Source: Streptomyces abikoensis (lineage in GTDB: Bacteria; Actinomycetota; Actinomycetes; Streptomycetales; Streptomycetaceae). Taken from it: DNA of 64,000 nucleotides. The position numbers and the translations under genes are program-made. Below the pieces are notes generated by a model that made no database searches, was not told the DNA's origin, and was given only the letters and a program-made list of their open reading frames with translations. Location of the stretch: contig NZ_BMRT01000002.1 of assembly GCF_014648775.1 (NCBI RefSeq), forward strand, positions 558,001 through 622,000. Reading direction: 5' to 3'. Shown here piece by piece: positions 16,234 to 25,043 of this stretch (the stretch's first letter is position 1; every line of letters starts with the position of its first letter).

Positions 16234-17778
16234 GCCCGTCACCTTGAAGCCGCGCGGGACCATGAACACGGTCAGCAGGGTCACGGCGACGACGATGCCC
16301 GCCGAGACGTAGGCGGTGGTGGTGAGCGCGTGGTCGAAGGCGCCCCGCGCGGCCGTCAGCACCCGCCGTCCCGTCTCCCCGCCCACCTGCCGCGCCACGT
16401 CCGCCGCGCCGCCGACGGAGCCGCGCGCGGTGTCGAGGTCGTGCCCGCGCAGCGGCAGGTCCGCCGTCCGGTCCGTCATCCGGTCGGAGAAGACGGCGCC
16501 GTGGACGCTGCCGAGCAGGGCCACGCCCAGGCCGACGCCGAGCTCGTAGGCGGTCTCGGAGACCGCGCCGGCCTGCCCGGCCCGTTCCGCCGGGACGGCG
16601 GAGACGAGGACGGACGCCGAGGCGGTGATGGCCAGCCCGTCGCCGAGGCCGAGCCCGGCCAGGACGACGGCGACGACCGGGTAGGTCGTCGGCTCCGGGG
16701 CCAGCGCGAGGAGCAGGAACCCGGCGGCCAGGGCGCCCAGTCCGGTGGCCAGCACGGCGCGCACCCCGGCGTGGTGCATCAGCCACGGTGAGCTCAGCGA
16801 GCCGGCCAGCATGGCGAGGGCCGAGGGCAGGGTGCGCAGCCCGGCCTCCGAGGGCGAGTAGCCGTGGACGTACTGGAGCCACAGCGAGATGAGGAACAGC
16901 GCGGCCCCGATGGCGAGCATGGCCAGGAGGGTGGCCAGCGCTGCCGCGAGGAACGGGCCCTCACGGAACAGCCGGACGTCCAGCAGCGGGTCGTCGAGCC
17001 GTAGTTGGTGCCAGGCGAACAGGGCGAGCAGGGCCACGCCGAGGACGAGCGCGCCCACGTCCGAGGGGTTCGGGCTGCCCTTGGCGACGTGCTTGATGCC
17101 CCAGGCGAGGGCCACGATGCCGACGATCGACAGGCCCGCGCCGGGCCAGTCGAGACCCCCGGGGTGCGGAGCGCGGTACTCCGGCAGCAGCCGCACGCCC
17201 ACGGCGACCGTCACGACGACGACCGGGACGTTCACCCAGAACGCCGCCTGCCACTCGAAGTGCTCGACGAGGAACCCGCCCACCAGCGGCCCCACACAGG
17301 CGCCCGCCCCGGCCACGGCGGCCCACACGCCGATGGCCAGGGCCCGTTCCCGGGCGTCGGTGAAGATGTTCCGGATGAGGGAGAGCGTCGAGGGCATCAC
17401 CATGGCACCGCCCAGCCCGAGCAGCACCCGGCCGCCGATCAGCTGGACCGAGCTGTGCGCGGTCGCGGCGAGGACGGAGGCGACGCCGAAGAGCACGAAG
17501 CCGAGGAGGAAGAGCCGTTTGCGGCCCCACCGGTCGCCGACCGCCCCGGTGGTGACGAGGAGGCCGCCCAGGATCAGCCCGTAGATGTCGATGATCCACA
17601 GCTGCTCCAGCGGGCCGGGCCGGAGGTCGTCGATCAGTGAGGGCAGGGCGACGTTGAGGATGGTGGCGTCCATGGCCACCAGCAGCAGGCTGGCGCACAG
17701 CACGGCCAGCATCGCCCAGCGGCCGGGGGCGGGACCGGAACCGGACGCGGGGCCGGGGTCCCCGGAAGCTCGCGCCAT
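16222..17778 (-). CDS. MFS drug-efflux transporter (DHA2/EmrB-QacA type, 14 TM)
   Basis: This 518-aa exporter has about 14 predicted helices. Family motifs are LDATILNVALP-like VAMDATILNVALP in helix 1, the loop 2-3 motif A (GDRWGRKRLF), and the antiporter motif C-like GACVGPLVGGFLVE in helix 5. It should extrude a small molecule using the proton gradient. I chose the ATG at 17778 because the region before it lacks conservation and a GAGGTG lies about 10 bases upstream; a start at 17835 is also open. It is the only exporter near the lanthipeptide operon but is on the opposite strand, so a role in export of that product is speculative. Confidence 0.9.
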   Translation of the reverse strand: MARASGDPGPASGSGPAPGRWAMLAVLCASLLLVAMDATILNVALPSLIDDLRPGPLEQLWIIDIYGLILGGLLVTTGAVGDRWGRKRLFLLGFVLFGVASVLAATAHSSVQLIGGRVLLGLGGAMVMPSTLSLIRNIFTDARERALAIGVWAAVAGAGACVGPLVGGFLVEHFEWQAAFWVNVPVVVVTVAVGVRLLPEYRAPHPGGLDWPGAGLSIVGIVALAWGIKHVAKGSPNPSDVGALVLGVALLALFAWHQLRLDDPLLDVRLFREGPFLAAALATLLAMLAIGAALFLISLWLQYVHGYSPSEAGLRTLPSALAMLAGSLSSPWLMHHAGVRAVLATGLGALAAGFLLLALAPEPTTYPVVAVVLAGLGLGDGLAITASASVLVSAVPAERAGQAGAVSETAYELGVGLGVALLGSVHGAVFSDRMTDRTADLPLRGHDLDTARGSVGGAADVARQVGGETGRRVLTAARGAFDHALTTTAYVSAGIVVAVTLLTVFMVPRGFKVTGGGH

Positions 17779-17952
17779 CGGACGACAACACCTCACCGAT
17801 CTCGGGAACCCGAGCGTCCGGTGGCCGGAAGGCACCGGTCAGCCCAGTCGACCGGATCCCCGGGGCACCCGCAACCGGAGCGTCGTCCGAGCCCGCGGAC
17901 TGCCCGGATCCCGGGGTGGCGTGTCGGCTGCGGGCCGTCATCGGCCGATCGC

Positions 17953-17979
17953 GCAGTTCCCCGCGCCCCTGCGGGGCGC
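17953..17979 (-). terminator. Streptomyces GCGCAGTTCCCCGCGCCCC repeat forming a hairpin
   Basis: The hairpin GCGCCCC (17963-17969) / GGGGCGC (17973-17979) with a 3-nt loop lies 36 bp past the response-regulator stop. The sequence GCGCAGTTCCCCGCGCCCCT, starting at 17951, is one I know as a very frequent intergenic element in Streptomyces chromosomes. It likely terminates the regulator transcript. Confidence 0.65.
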
Positions 17980-18015
17980 CGTGGTGGCGCGTGACGAAGA
18001 TCCGCCGGACACGGC

Positions 18016-18678
18016 CTAGTCGAGCAGGCCCCGGCGCATGGCCTCGGCGACCGCGGCCGCCCGGTCGGGCACGCCGAGCTTCTCGTACAGCCGGTGGGTG
18101 ACGGTCTTGACGGTGCTCGCCGCCAGCCGCAGCTCGGCCGCGAGTTGGGGGATGCCCTTGCCCTCGGCGAAGCCGCGCAGGAGCTCCCGCTCGCGCTCGG
18201 AGAGGGCCGGCGCGTCCCCGCCGGCGGACGGCCGGGGACCGGCCTCCGAGGGCACCGGCCTGCCGTCGGCGGCCGCCAGCACCGCCTCCACGAACTCGGG
18301 CCGTTTGGCGTCCTTGGCGAGGTACCCGGCGGCTCCCTCCCGGAGCGCCCGGTAGACGACGGTCGCGTCGGTCGCCGCCGACAGCAGGACGAGGCGGGTC
18401 GGCAGGCCCTCCCCGACGACGGCGTGGATCACGGCGACGCCGTCCATCTTGGGCAGCCGGTAGTCGATCAGGGCCACGTGCGGGACGAGCTCGCGGATGG
18501 CGGTGAGCGCGGCGACGCCGTCCTCGGCCTCGGCCCGCACGTCGATGCGGCCGTCGGCGCGCAGGCCCCGGACGACGCCCTCGCGGTAGGCGGGGTGCTC
18601 GTCGGCCACCACCACGGTCACTCTCCGGGAGGGCTCCGCCCCCTCACCCCCCTGGGAGGACCTCCGCGAGCCGGTCAC
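18016..18678 (-). CDS. Orphan LuxR/NarL-family response regulator
   Basis: This 220-aa protein has a receiver domain (D26/E27, phospho-acceptor Asp72 in LIDYRLPKMDG) and a C-terminal LuxR helix-turn-helix (LSERERELLRGFAEGKGIPQL...STVKTVTHRLYEKLG). No kinase is adjacent. The GTG at 18678 overlaps the stop of the upstream antitoxin-like gene (GTGA), which supports this start. A GTG at 18621, closer to the domain start, is possible. Downstream lies the MFS exporter on the same strand, but with a 237-bp gap and a terminator, so its target is unknown. Confidence 0.85.
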   Translation of the reverse strand: MTGSRRSSQGGEGAEPSRRVTVVVADEHPAYREGVVRGLRADGRIDVRAEAEDGVAALTAIRELVPHVALIDYRLPKMDGVAVIHAVVGEGLPTRLVLLSAATDATVVYRALREGAAGYLAKDAKRPEFVEAVLAAADGRPVPSEAGPRPSAGGDAPALSERERELLRGFAEGKGIPQLAAELRLAASTVKTVTHRLYEKLGVPDRAAAVAEAMRRGLLD

Positions 18679-18899
18679 CCCTGGGGTTCCACGGGCGGAG
18701 CCTCGGACCCGCTTTCGTCGGGGATGGCGTTCTTCGCCGCCTCCTTGCCCTTTTCGATCTTCTCGGAATACTTGTGGTCCGTCTTCTCGTCGATGAAGTC
18801 CCCGGCCTTGTCGACCGCTTCATGGACCTTCTCGGGGTTCTCGGCCGCCGCGTCCCTCCCCTTGCCGACGAGGCCCTTGAGCGTGTCGATGAACGACAT
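18675..18899 (-). CDS. MT0933-like antitoxin-family protein
   Basis: This small, charged, largely helical 74-aa protein has the pattern MSFIDTLKGLVGKGRDAA... with repeated DKAGDFIDEKTDHKYSEKIEKG-type segments (quoted up to 20 residues: DFIDEKTDHKYSEKIEKG). This matches the MT0933/Rv0909 antitoxin family of actinobacteria. No toxin gene is adjacent. Many Streptomyces copies lie alone, and a role as a stress or DNA-associated small protein is equally possible. Its stop overlaps the response-regulator start, so the two are co-translated. The usual family size is 60-90 aa. Confidence 0.75.
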   Translation of the reverse strand: MSFIDTLKGLVGKGRDAAAENPEKVHEAVDKAGDFIDEKTDHKYSEKIEKGKEAAKNAIPDESGSEAPPVEPQG

Positions 18900-19003
18900 G
18901 GCGTTCTCCTCCCTGCGCGCCGGGTCGCGGGGCCACGGTGGGGAAAGCCCCTGTCTTCAGCATGCGCACAGCCCGTGAGGGGGCATGCGGAGCACGGCGC
19001 GGA

Positions 19004-21175
19004 CTAACCCGAACGGGTGACGACAGGGGTCGCGATCCGTGCGACGTCCTCCGCCACGCCCGTCAGCCAGGCCTCCGCGTCCACCGTCAGCAGGACGCGC
19101 GCGGCGTCCACATGCCCGGCGTGCAGGGCGGCGCTCCGCAGGAGGCCCGACGTGGCGGCGGGGTGCGGGGGCGGGTCGGGGATGCGGGGGGCCGGGTGCG
19201 GCGGGTCGGGGGCGCGCAGCGCCTCGGCCGCACGGAGGGCGTCGTCGGCCACGCGGTCGGCCAGGAAGGTCAGTTCGGCGGCGGCTCCGGGTGACAGGGG
19301 CGTGGCCCCGAGGGCGGCGCCGTGCCGAAGGAGCATCAGTTCCGCGCCGCGCAGCATGTGGTAGCCGGTCAGCATGGCGGCCTCCCACGGCGGGTCGGCG
19401 GTGCGCCGGAGGAGGCGTTCGCCCTGGTACTGGCAGTACGAGGCCTCGGCCAGGAGCATGGCCACCCGGACCGGGCGCAGGGGGTCGGCGGGCGCGGGGC
19501 GGCCGCAGAGGAGGTCCGTGACGCCCCGGCACCCGGCGGCGCCCGCGGCGAGGAAGTCGGCGACGGCACAGCGCAGTTCGCCCCCGGCGCCGCGCGGCCA
19601 GGCGAGCAGGCTCGCCAGGGCGCCGATCGCGCCGCCGACGAGGACGTCGACGAGGCGCACGGCGGACAGCTGCCACTGCGGGGTGGAGAGCTGGGCGAAC
19701 ATCAGCACGATGACGACGGTGAACGTCGCCTGTCCCCACGCGGGCCCGAGCAGCGGGGCCGCGGTGAACCCGACGAGCAGGACGACGGGCAGCGCGGCCG
19801 CGTAGAAGAGCGGTACGTCGCCGACGACGCGGAGCGCGAGGGCGGCGAGCAGGGCCCCGGCGGTCGTCCCTGTGACGGCGGGGCGCAGGGCGGTACGGGT
19901 GTCGGCGGCCGAGGTGCGCATGAGGCTGAGGGTGGCCAGGAGGACCCAGAAGCCGTGCGAGAGGCCGAGGACGCCGACCAGGAGCCGGGCGCCTGCCATG
20001 GCCGTGGCGACCCGGAGGGCGTTCTGGAGGTGGACCGAGCGGAGGGTCAGGTGCACCCGCATCCGGTGCCACCACAGCTCGGGGGCGGGCACGGCGGCGT
20101 ACCAGAACGGTCCGTCGCGCCCCGCCCCGGCCGTCGTGGAGCGGGCGCCCAGCGCGATCCGCGCCGCCCGGCCGGCCAGCCGCGCGCCCTCGGCGGCGGA
20201 GCGGACGACGGCGTCACGGCGGAGCCGCTCGGGCGGGGCGCCGGGGAGCTCGTCCGCGCGGACGGCGTCGAAGGCGGCGACGGCGCGACGCAGTGCGTCG
20301 CCTTCGTCGTCGCCGTCGTCATTGCCGTCGGGTGGCGGAGTGCCGCTGGTCAGGCCGGTGGCGACGGGGCGCAGGGCGGTGGCGGTGCGCTCCAGCAGGG
20401 CGGTGGCGGGGGCGTCGAGGCCGGCGGGGCCGCCGGGGGCGCGGCAGAAGCGGTCGAGCTGGTCGTGGACGTGCCGGACGCACGCGCGGGTGTGGTTGAG
20501 GGCGCGGTCGCGGGCGGAGGGCGAGGTGGGTCGCTCGGCGGGCGGGATCCGGGAGGGGCGCGCCTCCTGGAGCGCCCGCTCGGCGGCGGGCCGGACGTCC
20601 TCGCCGCCGCGCGCCGCGGCGGCGCAGCTGTCGGCCACGGCGGCCGTCGCGCGGCCGAGCCGCTCCCGGTAGGGGGTGGGCGGGGGCTCCCGCAGGCCGA
20701 GGAGGTCCAGCAGCCGGTCGACGAGGGCGGTGAGCAGGATGCCGGCGGTCAGGCCGGCCAGGCGGGAGCCGAGGGTCGCGGGGGCGTAGGGCGGGAAGCA
20801 GGGCAGGATGTAGAAGAGCTGGCAGGCCACGCTCAGCCCGGCCGGGCCGGGCCCGGCCGTCGCCGCGAAGGCGACGAGGAAGCCCACGACGAACATGCCG
20901 GCCGCGGCGGCCCAGCCGCGCACGGCCAGCAGCGTGCCGGACGTGACCATGACCCAGCCGACCGGCACCATCGCGAGGAGGACGCGGGTGCGGTGCCGGG
21001 CGGGGCCGGGGATCTGCGAGAACAGCACCAGCGGGAGGACGCCGAAGATGGCGTAGAGGCCGACGGTGCGGTCGCCGAGGGCGTGCGCGAAGCCGTAGAA
21101 CCCGGCGCAGCCGGCGAGGGTGGCCCAGACGGCGCGGCGGGCCGCGCCGGCGGGCGGGGTGGGTGCGCGAGCCAT
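19004..21175 (-). CDS. FUSC-family membrane protein
   Basis: This 723-aa protein has two blocks of hydrophobic helices (about 20-170 and 370-520), each followed by a cytosolic helical domain. This is the duplicated layout of fusaric-acid-resistance/aromatic-acid-exporter (FUSC/YccS) proteins. The second block contains RVATAMAGARLLVGVLGLSHGFWVLL (quoted as LSHGFWVLLATL), the typical FUSC signature region. It probably exports aromatic acids or other amphiphiles; no partner periplasmic subunit is expected in an actinomycete. The ATG at 21175 with GGGAAAG upstream is preferred over a start at 21223. Confidence 0.82.
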   Translation of the reverse strand: MARAPTPPAGAARRAVWATLAGCAGFYGFAHALGDRTVGLYAIFGVLPLVLFSQIPGPARHRTRVLLAMVPVGWVMVTSGTLLAVRGWAAAAGMFVVGFLVAFAATAGPGPAGLSVACQLFYILPCFPPYAPATLGSRLAGLTAGILLTALVDRLLDLLGLREPPPTPYRERLGRATAAVADSCAAAARGGEDVRPAAERALQEARPSRIPPAERPTSPSARDRALNHTRACVRHVHDQLDRFCRAPGGPAGLDAPATALLERTATALRPVATGLTSGTPPPDGNDDGDDEGDALRRAVAAFDAVRADELPGAPPERLRRDAVVRSAAEGARLAGRAARIALGARSTTAGAGRDGPFWYAAVPAPELWWHRMRVHLTLRSVHLQNALRVATAMAGARLLVGVLGLSHGFWVLLATLSLMRTSAADTRTALRPAVTGTTAGALLAALALRVVGDVPLFYAAALPVVLLVGFTAAPLLGPAWGQATFTVVIVLMFAQLSTPQWQLSAVRLVDVLVGGAIGALASLLAWPRGAGGELRCAVADFLAAGAAGCRGVTDLLCGRPAPADPLRPVRVAMLLAEASYCQYQGERLLRRTADPPWEAAMLTGYHMLRGAELMLLRHGAALGATPLSPGAAAELTFLADRVADDALRAAEALRAPDPPHPAPRIPDPPPHPAATSGLLRSAALHAGHVDAARVLLTVDAEAWLTGVAEDVARIATPVVTRSG

Positions 21176-21227
21176 GGTGCTTTCCCAGGCTAGGCTGCGC
21201 GCCGGGGGCCGCAACCGGGGCACATCC

Positions 21228-21845
21228 TCACGCCGCCCGCGCGGCCGCCAGGCGCCCGTCCACCTGGTCGGCCGTGGCGTGGCCCACGGCCAGGACCGTG
21301 ACGCGCTCGCCGTCGACGGCGAGCAGCGTCGGGAAGCCCTGGACGCCGTACTCGGCCGCGCGGCGGAAGTCCGCGCGGGCGGCCTTGGCGGCGCCGGGTG
21401 CCGAGAAGGCGGCGGCCACGGCGTCCGCGTCGAGGCCGGCGGCCTCGGCGACGGTGCGGTAGGTGCTCTCCTCGGAGAGGCTGAGCCCGTCCGCGTAGAA
21501 CGCGTCCTGGAGGGCGGCGGCCAGCTCGGCGGCCCGGTCCGGGGCGGCCTGGCGCAGGGCGGCCATGCCGCGCGCGGCGGCCTCGGAGTCCATGACGAAG
21601 GAGCCGTCCGCGATCAGCCGGTCGTAGGCCGCGCCGAACTCCGCCCCCGTCAGCTCCGCGATCTTCGCGTTGGCGCCCTGGACGTAGCCGAACTCGCGGA
21701 TCGGCACGCGGCGGGCACCGGTGAACAGTCCGCCGGAGACGACCTCCACGGGCAGCTCCGGGTGGCGCCGGGCGGTCTCGGTGAGCGTGGCCGAGAAGCC
21801 GTGGGACCAGCCGCAGTAGGCGTCGAAGACGTAGACGAGCTTCAT
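21228..21845 (-). CDS. DsbA-family thioredoxin-fold protein (monothiol CxxS)
   Basis: This 205-aa cytosolic DsbA/FrnE-like protein has a thioredoxin strand KLVYVFDAYCGWSHGF, an inserted helical domain and a cis-Pro segment GVQGFPTLL near 170. The active site reads C11-G-W-S14, so the resolving Cys is Ser. This suggests a monothiol mechanism using mycothiol, or a glutathione-S-transferase-kappa-like role. The ATG is preceded by GGAGG at good spacing. It follows the marR-type gene by 92 bp on the same strand, with a palindrome between, so it is probably the regulated target of that repressor. Confidence 0.85.
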   Translation of the reverse strand: MKLVYVFDAYCGWSHGFSATLTETARRHPELPVEVVSGGLFTGARRVPIREFGYVQGANAKIAELTGAEFGAAYDRLIADGSFVMDSEAAARGMAALRQAAPDRAAELAAALQDAFYADGLSLSEESTYRTVAEAAGLDADAVAAAFSAPGAAKAARADFRRAAEYGVQGFPTLLAVDGERVTVLAVGHATADQVDGRLAAARAA

Positions 21846-21896
21846 GGGGGGTGCCTCCAGGAGGGTGTGACGCGAGCTATTCACCTGCCACAACAG

Positions 21897-21914
21897 TATC
21901 TGCTCAGTCAGATA
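21897..21914. promoter_or_regulatory. Operator candidate for the MarR-type regulator
   Basis: TATCTG (21897-21902) and CAGATA (21909-21914) form a perfect 6-6-6 palindrome in an otherwise GC-rich genome. It lies between the marR-type gene and the DsbA-like gene, in the place of the latter's promoter. MarR proteins bind 16-20-bp AT-rich palindromes, so this is a likely binding site. Confidence 0.6.
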
Positions 21915-21937
21915 TTCCGGACGCCCGCCCGCACCCC

Positions 21938-22432
21938 TCAGCGCAGTCGCGGCAGCGCGTCCCTCGCCGCGTGACTGAGGACCTTCAGGTCCTCCGCGAA
22001 CCGTTCCCGGTGCGCCTCCGGCAGCGGCTCCAGGAAGAAGCGGCGGATGTTCTCGCGGTGGATCCGGGCGGCCCGGACCGCCGTCTCCTCCCCCGCCGGG
22101 GTCAGCCGGACCAGCCGGCCCCGCCGGTCGCCGGGGTCGGCGTCCCGGACCACCAGGCCCGCCGCCTCCATCCGGTCCACCAGCCGGGTCACCCCGCCCG
22201 TGCTCAGCACCCGCTCCTGGGCGATCGCCCGCATGGGCAGCCCCGCCTCCCCGGCCCGGCCCAGGATCAGCAGCACCTCGAACATCAGGTGACTGATCCC
22301 GCACTCCTCCTCGATCGCCCGGCCCAGGATGTACTCCAGCCGGTTCGCGGCCCCCTGGAGCCGGCCGAAGGCCAGCACCAGGCCGTCGTCCGCCGCTTCC
22401 TTGGCCGTCGCGATCCCGCTCTCGTGTGCCAC
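21938..22432 (-). CDS. MarR-family transcriptional regulator
   Basis: This 164-aa winged-helix regulator has its helix-turn-helix around LPMRAIAQERVLSTGGVTRLVD and a wing DADPGDRRGRLVRLTPAG, the DxRxxR signature of MarR. The GTG at 22432 has AGAGGGG five bases upstream; a GTG at 22453 is open but less well placed. It likely senses an oxidant or phenolic ligand and represses the DsbA-like gene through the palindrome at 21897-21914. The MprF-like gene ends 73 bp upstream. Confidence 0.85.
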   Translation of the reverse strand: MAHESGIATAKEAADDGLVLAFGRLQGAANRLEYILGRAIEEECGISHLMFEVLLILGRAGEAGLPMRAIAQERVLSTGGVTRLVDRMEAAGLVVRDADPGDRRGRLVRLTPAGEETAVRAARIHRENIRRFFLEPLPEAHRERFAEDLKVLSHAARDALPRLR

Positions 22433-22505
22433 GTGGCCCCTCTCGCCCGTCACCCGTCACCCCTGGCTGTGCGTGGCACCCGTGCGCCACTGGAGGAGCC
22501 TAGAG

Positions 22506-25043
22506 CTACGCCGAGAACTGCCGCACCAGCCGCACCCCCTGCACGGCCGTCAAGTGGGGCAGATACGCCTTGCTGACCGCCCGGGTGATGGCGGGCAGCG
22601 CCGCCGGGTCCGGATACGCCATGTACATGGGCCGGTAGCGCGGCTGGAACTTCGCCTTGAACGCGAGCAGCGACCGGAAACCGTAGACGGGCTCCAGCAT
22701 CTTCCCTCCGTAGTCGAGGACCCGCTGGAGGGCGACCGGCGGTTCCTCGGTCGCCTTGCGGGCCAGCGGGGCGCCGGAGAGGCTGAGGAAACGGGCGCCC
22801 TCCTCCTTGAAGCCGAGCGCGGCCGAGGCGATCAGGAACTCCATCGAGCCGCGGAAGCCGTCCGCCCTGCGCCGCATGAAGTCCAGCGTCCAGCCGGCGG
22901 GCCGGCCCTCCTCGTACACCGGCATCCAGCTGGTGATGCCGTGCACGGTGTGCTCGGCGTCGACGGCGAGGAGGCAGCGCACGGCCGGGTCGTCCAGCTC
23001 GTCGAGGCCGCCCAGGGTGAAGTTCATCTCCGGCAGGCCCTTGTCGGCGACCCACTCCTCGGAGATCGACCGGATCTGGTCGGTGACGGCGACGGGCGCG
23101 TCGGGGAAGGACCACCACTCGGCGGTGACGCCCTCCTTCTTCGCCTTGTTCAGCGCCGTGCGCACGTCCTGCCACTTCTTCCCGGTGAACGCCAGGTCGG
23201 GCAGCGGCACCACGGTGTCCTCGGCGACCTGCACCGAGCGCCAGCCCAGCCGCTCGGCGGCCTCGCGGGTGGCGGCGCCGACGCTGTAGAAGCAGGGCGT
23301 CCAGCCGCGCTCGTCGCAGAAGCGGGCGAAGCCGCCCACCGCGTCCGCCCGCTCCTCCGGCACGCCGAAGGGGTCGCCGGTGGTCAGCGCCACGGTGGCG
23401 ATGACCCGGTAGGCGACGGCGGTGCGGCCGTTCGCGGCGAACCAGTAGTAGTTGCCGTCCCAGGTCGTCAGGTACGACAGCGTCGAGCCGCCGTGCGCGA
23501 CGAGCAGTTCGCGGGCGCGCACGGCCGCGTCCGCGTCGGTGTGGAGCCGGGGCCTGCGGAAGGTGATCAGCAGCGCGATCAGGGTCACCAGCCAGAAGAG
23601 GAGCCCGCAGTAGCGGAAGAGGGTCTCCGCCGCGCCGCCGACCGGCACCGGCCAGTCGGTGAAGTAGCCGAGGAACGCGGGCGGCAGGTACTCCGACACC
23701 AGGCCGCTCAGCAGCAGGCCGAACCCGGCCGGCGGGTCGTACTGGTCGCGCACGGCCCAGCCGATGCCCACGTACGCGGCGGAGGCCAGCAGCAGGGCGC
23801 CCCCGGCCACGGCGGCCAGGCCCCCCAGGGCGGAGCGCGGCAGGCGCAGGTCGAAGCGTTTCCGGGTGACCAGCAGGAGCAGCAGCACCAGGACGGGCAG
23901 CAGCATCTGCTCGGCGAAGTACTGGACGTAGTCGGCGTGCTCGGTGGGCTCGGCGCCGTAGGCGGAGGGGTTGCCGAGGAAGTCGTGGAGCCAGTAGGCG
24001 AACAGGGCGATCCAGCCGAGGTGGAGCAGGACGGCCAGGCTCCAGGCGAGCCGCAGCCCCCGGCGCAGCCCCTCGGCGAGGACGAGGAGGACGACGGGGA
24101 CGACGACGGCCATGGCGATGGCGGGCGAATCGTAGAAGCCGCGGACGGCGTGGGCGGCGTGGCAGTCGCGGGCCGACTGGGCGCAGGCGTCGGCGACGTC
24201 CTGGGCGCTGGGCCGGGTGGAGACGTAGAGCTCGTTGAAGGTGCTGAAGGGACCGTAGGCGTCCTTGTAGAGGATGGCGGTGATCGGCCCGATCGCGGCG
24301 GCGGCCACGACGAGGGCGACGAGCACCCGGGCCTCGGTGTGGGAGGAGTGCAGCGGGCGCAGGGGGCCGCGGCGGCGGAGGAGCAGGGCGCCCGCGGCGA
24401 GCCCGGCCACCGCGCCGCCGAGCCGCAGCACGCCCTGGAGGTGGCCCACGTACAGGGCCATGACCAGGGAGAAGGCGACGATGCCGAGCCGTACCCGGCG
24501 CCGCCACAGGGCGGTGAGCCGGTAGCTGAGGACGGCTCCGGTGGCGAGGGCGCCCACGGTGGGGGTGACGGACAGGTCCTGGGTGAGGCTGTCCAGCCAC
24601 TGCTCGCCCGCGAGGGAGCCGAGCTTCACCACCCCCACGCCCAGCAGGGTGCCCAGGATCTGGCCGCCGAGGAGCGCGGCGGCGGCCCGGGCGACGCCCA
24701 GGCGCCGCTCGGCGGGGGTGACGAGGAGCAGCACGATGACGGTCGAGCCGATGTACGCGGCGAGCCCGGGGCACCACAGCAGGGAGCTGGCGGGCGTCCA
24801 CCAGCGGCCCTCGGCGAGGGCGGGCACGCCGACGGCGATCCGTTCCATGCGGTGCGGCCGGGGCCCGGAGCCCAGGGAGCCGGTGACGGCGCCGACGATC
24901 CACAGCACCGCGAGGAAGCCCAGGGTGAAGGGAGCGTGGCGGACGGGCACGAGGAGCCGGTCGAGGGTGGCCCGCCAGGGGTGGGCGCTGTCGCCGACAC
25001 CGGGCACGTCCCCGGGCGCGGGTGCCCCGCCGGGCGCGCTCAC
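22506..25043 (-). CDS. MprF-like aminoacyl-phosphatidylglycerol synthase
   Basis: This 845-aa membrane protein has an N-terminal rhomboid-like block of six helices (about 25-230), further helices to about 480, and a C-terminal GNAT-fold DUF2156/LPG-synthase domain (about 490-845). The C-terminal domain has the recognisable GDPFGVPEER, FYSVGAATREAAERLGW and YRPMYMAYPDP stretches. It would transfer an amino acid (Lys or Ala) from aminoacyl-tRNA to phosphatidylglycerol, lowering surface charge and sensitivity to cationic peptides. The rhomboid-like part lacks a GxSG serine (GALATGA instead), so it is not a protease. GTG start overlaps the esterase stop (GTGA at 25040-25043). Confidence 0.82.
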   Translation of the reverse strand: MSAPGGAPAPGDVPGVGDSAHPWRATLDRLLVPVRHAPFTLGFLAVLWIVGAVTGSLGSGPRPHRMERIAVGVPALAEGRWWTPASSLLWCPGLAAYIGSTVIVLLLVTPAERRLGVARAAAALLGGQILGTLLGVGVVKLGSLAGEQWLDSLTQDLSVTPTVGALATGAVLSYRLTALWRRRVRLGIVAFSLVMALYVGHLQGVLRLGGAVAGLAAGALLLRRRGPLRPLHSSHTEARVLVALVVAAAAIGPITAILYKDAYGPFSTFNELYVSTRPSAQDVADACAQSARDCHAAHAVRGFYDSPAIAMAVVVPVVLLVLAEGLRRGLRLAWSLAVLLHLGWIALFAYWLHDFLGNPSAYGAEPTEHADYVQYFAEQMLLPVLVLLLLLVTRKRFDLRLPRSALGGLAAVAGGALLLASAAYVGIGWAVRDQYDPPAGFGLLLSGLVSEYLPPAFLGYFTDWPVPVGGAAETLFRYCGLLFWLVTLIALLITFRRPRLHTDADAAVRARELLVAHGGSTLSYLTTWDGNYYWFAANGRTAVAYRVIATVALTTGDPFGVPEERADAVGGFARFCDERGWTPCFYSVGAATREAAERLGWRSVQVAEDTVVPLPDLAFTGKKWQDVRTALNKAKKEGVTAEWWSFPDAPVAVTDQIRSISEEWVADKGLPEMNFTLGGLDELDDPAVRCLLAVDAEHTVHGITSWMPVYEEGRPAGWTLDFMRRRADGFRGSMEFLIASAALGFKEEGARFLSLSGAPLARKATEEPPVALQRVLDYGGKMLEPVYGFRSLLAFKAKFQPRYRPMYMAYPDPAALPAITRAVSKAYLPHLTAVQGVRLVRQFSA

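Noticed and set aside
16222..17778. MFS exporter as part of the lanthipeptide operon
   Set aside because: It is on the opposite strand, separated by a secreted-protein gene and a terminator candidate. A functional link cannot be supported from sequence.
18675..18899. Toxin-antitoxin pair
   Set aside because: No toxin-like gene lies adjacent on either strand; the neighbours are a response regulator and a FUSC membrane protein.
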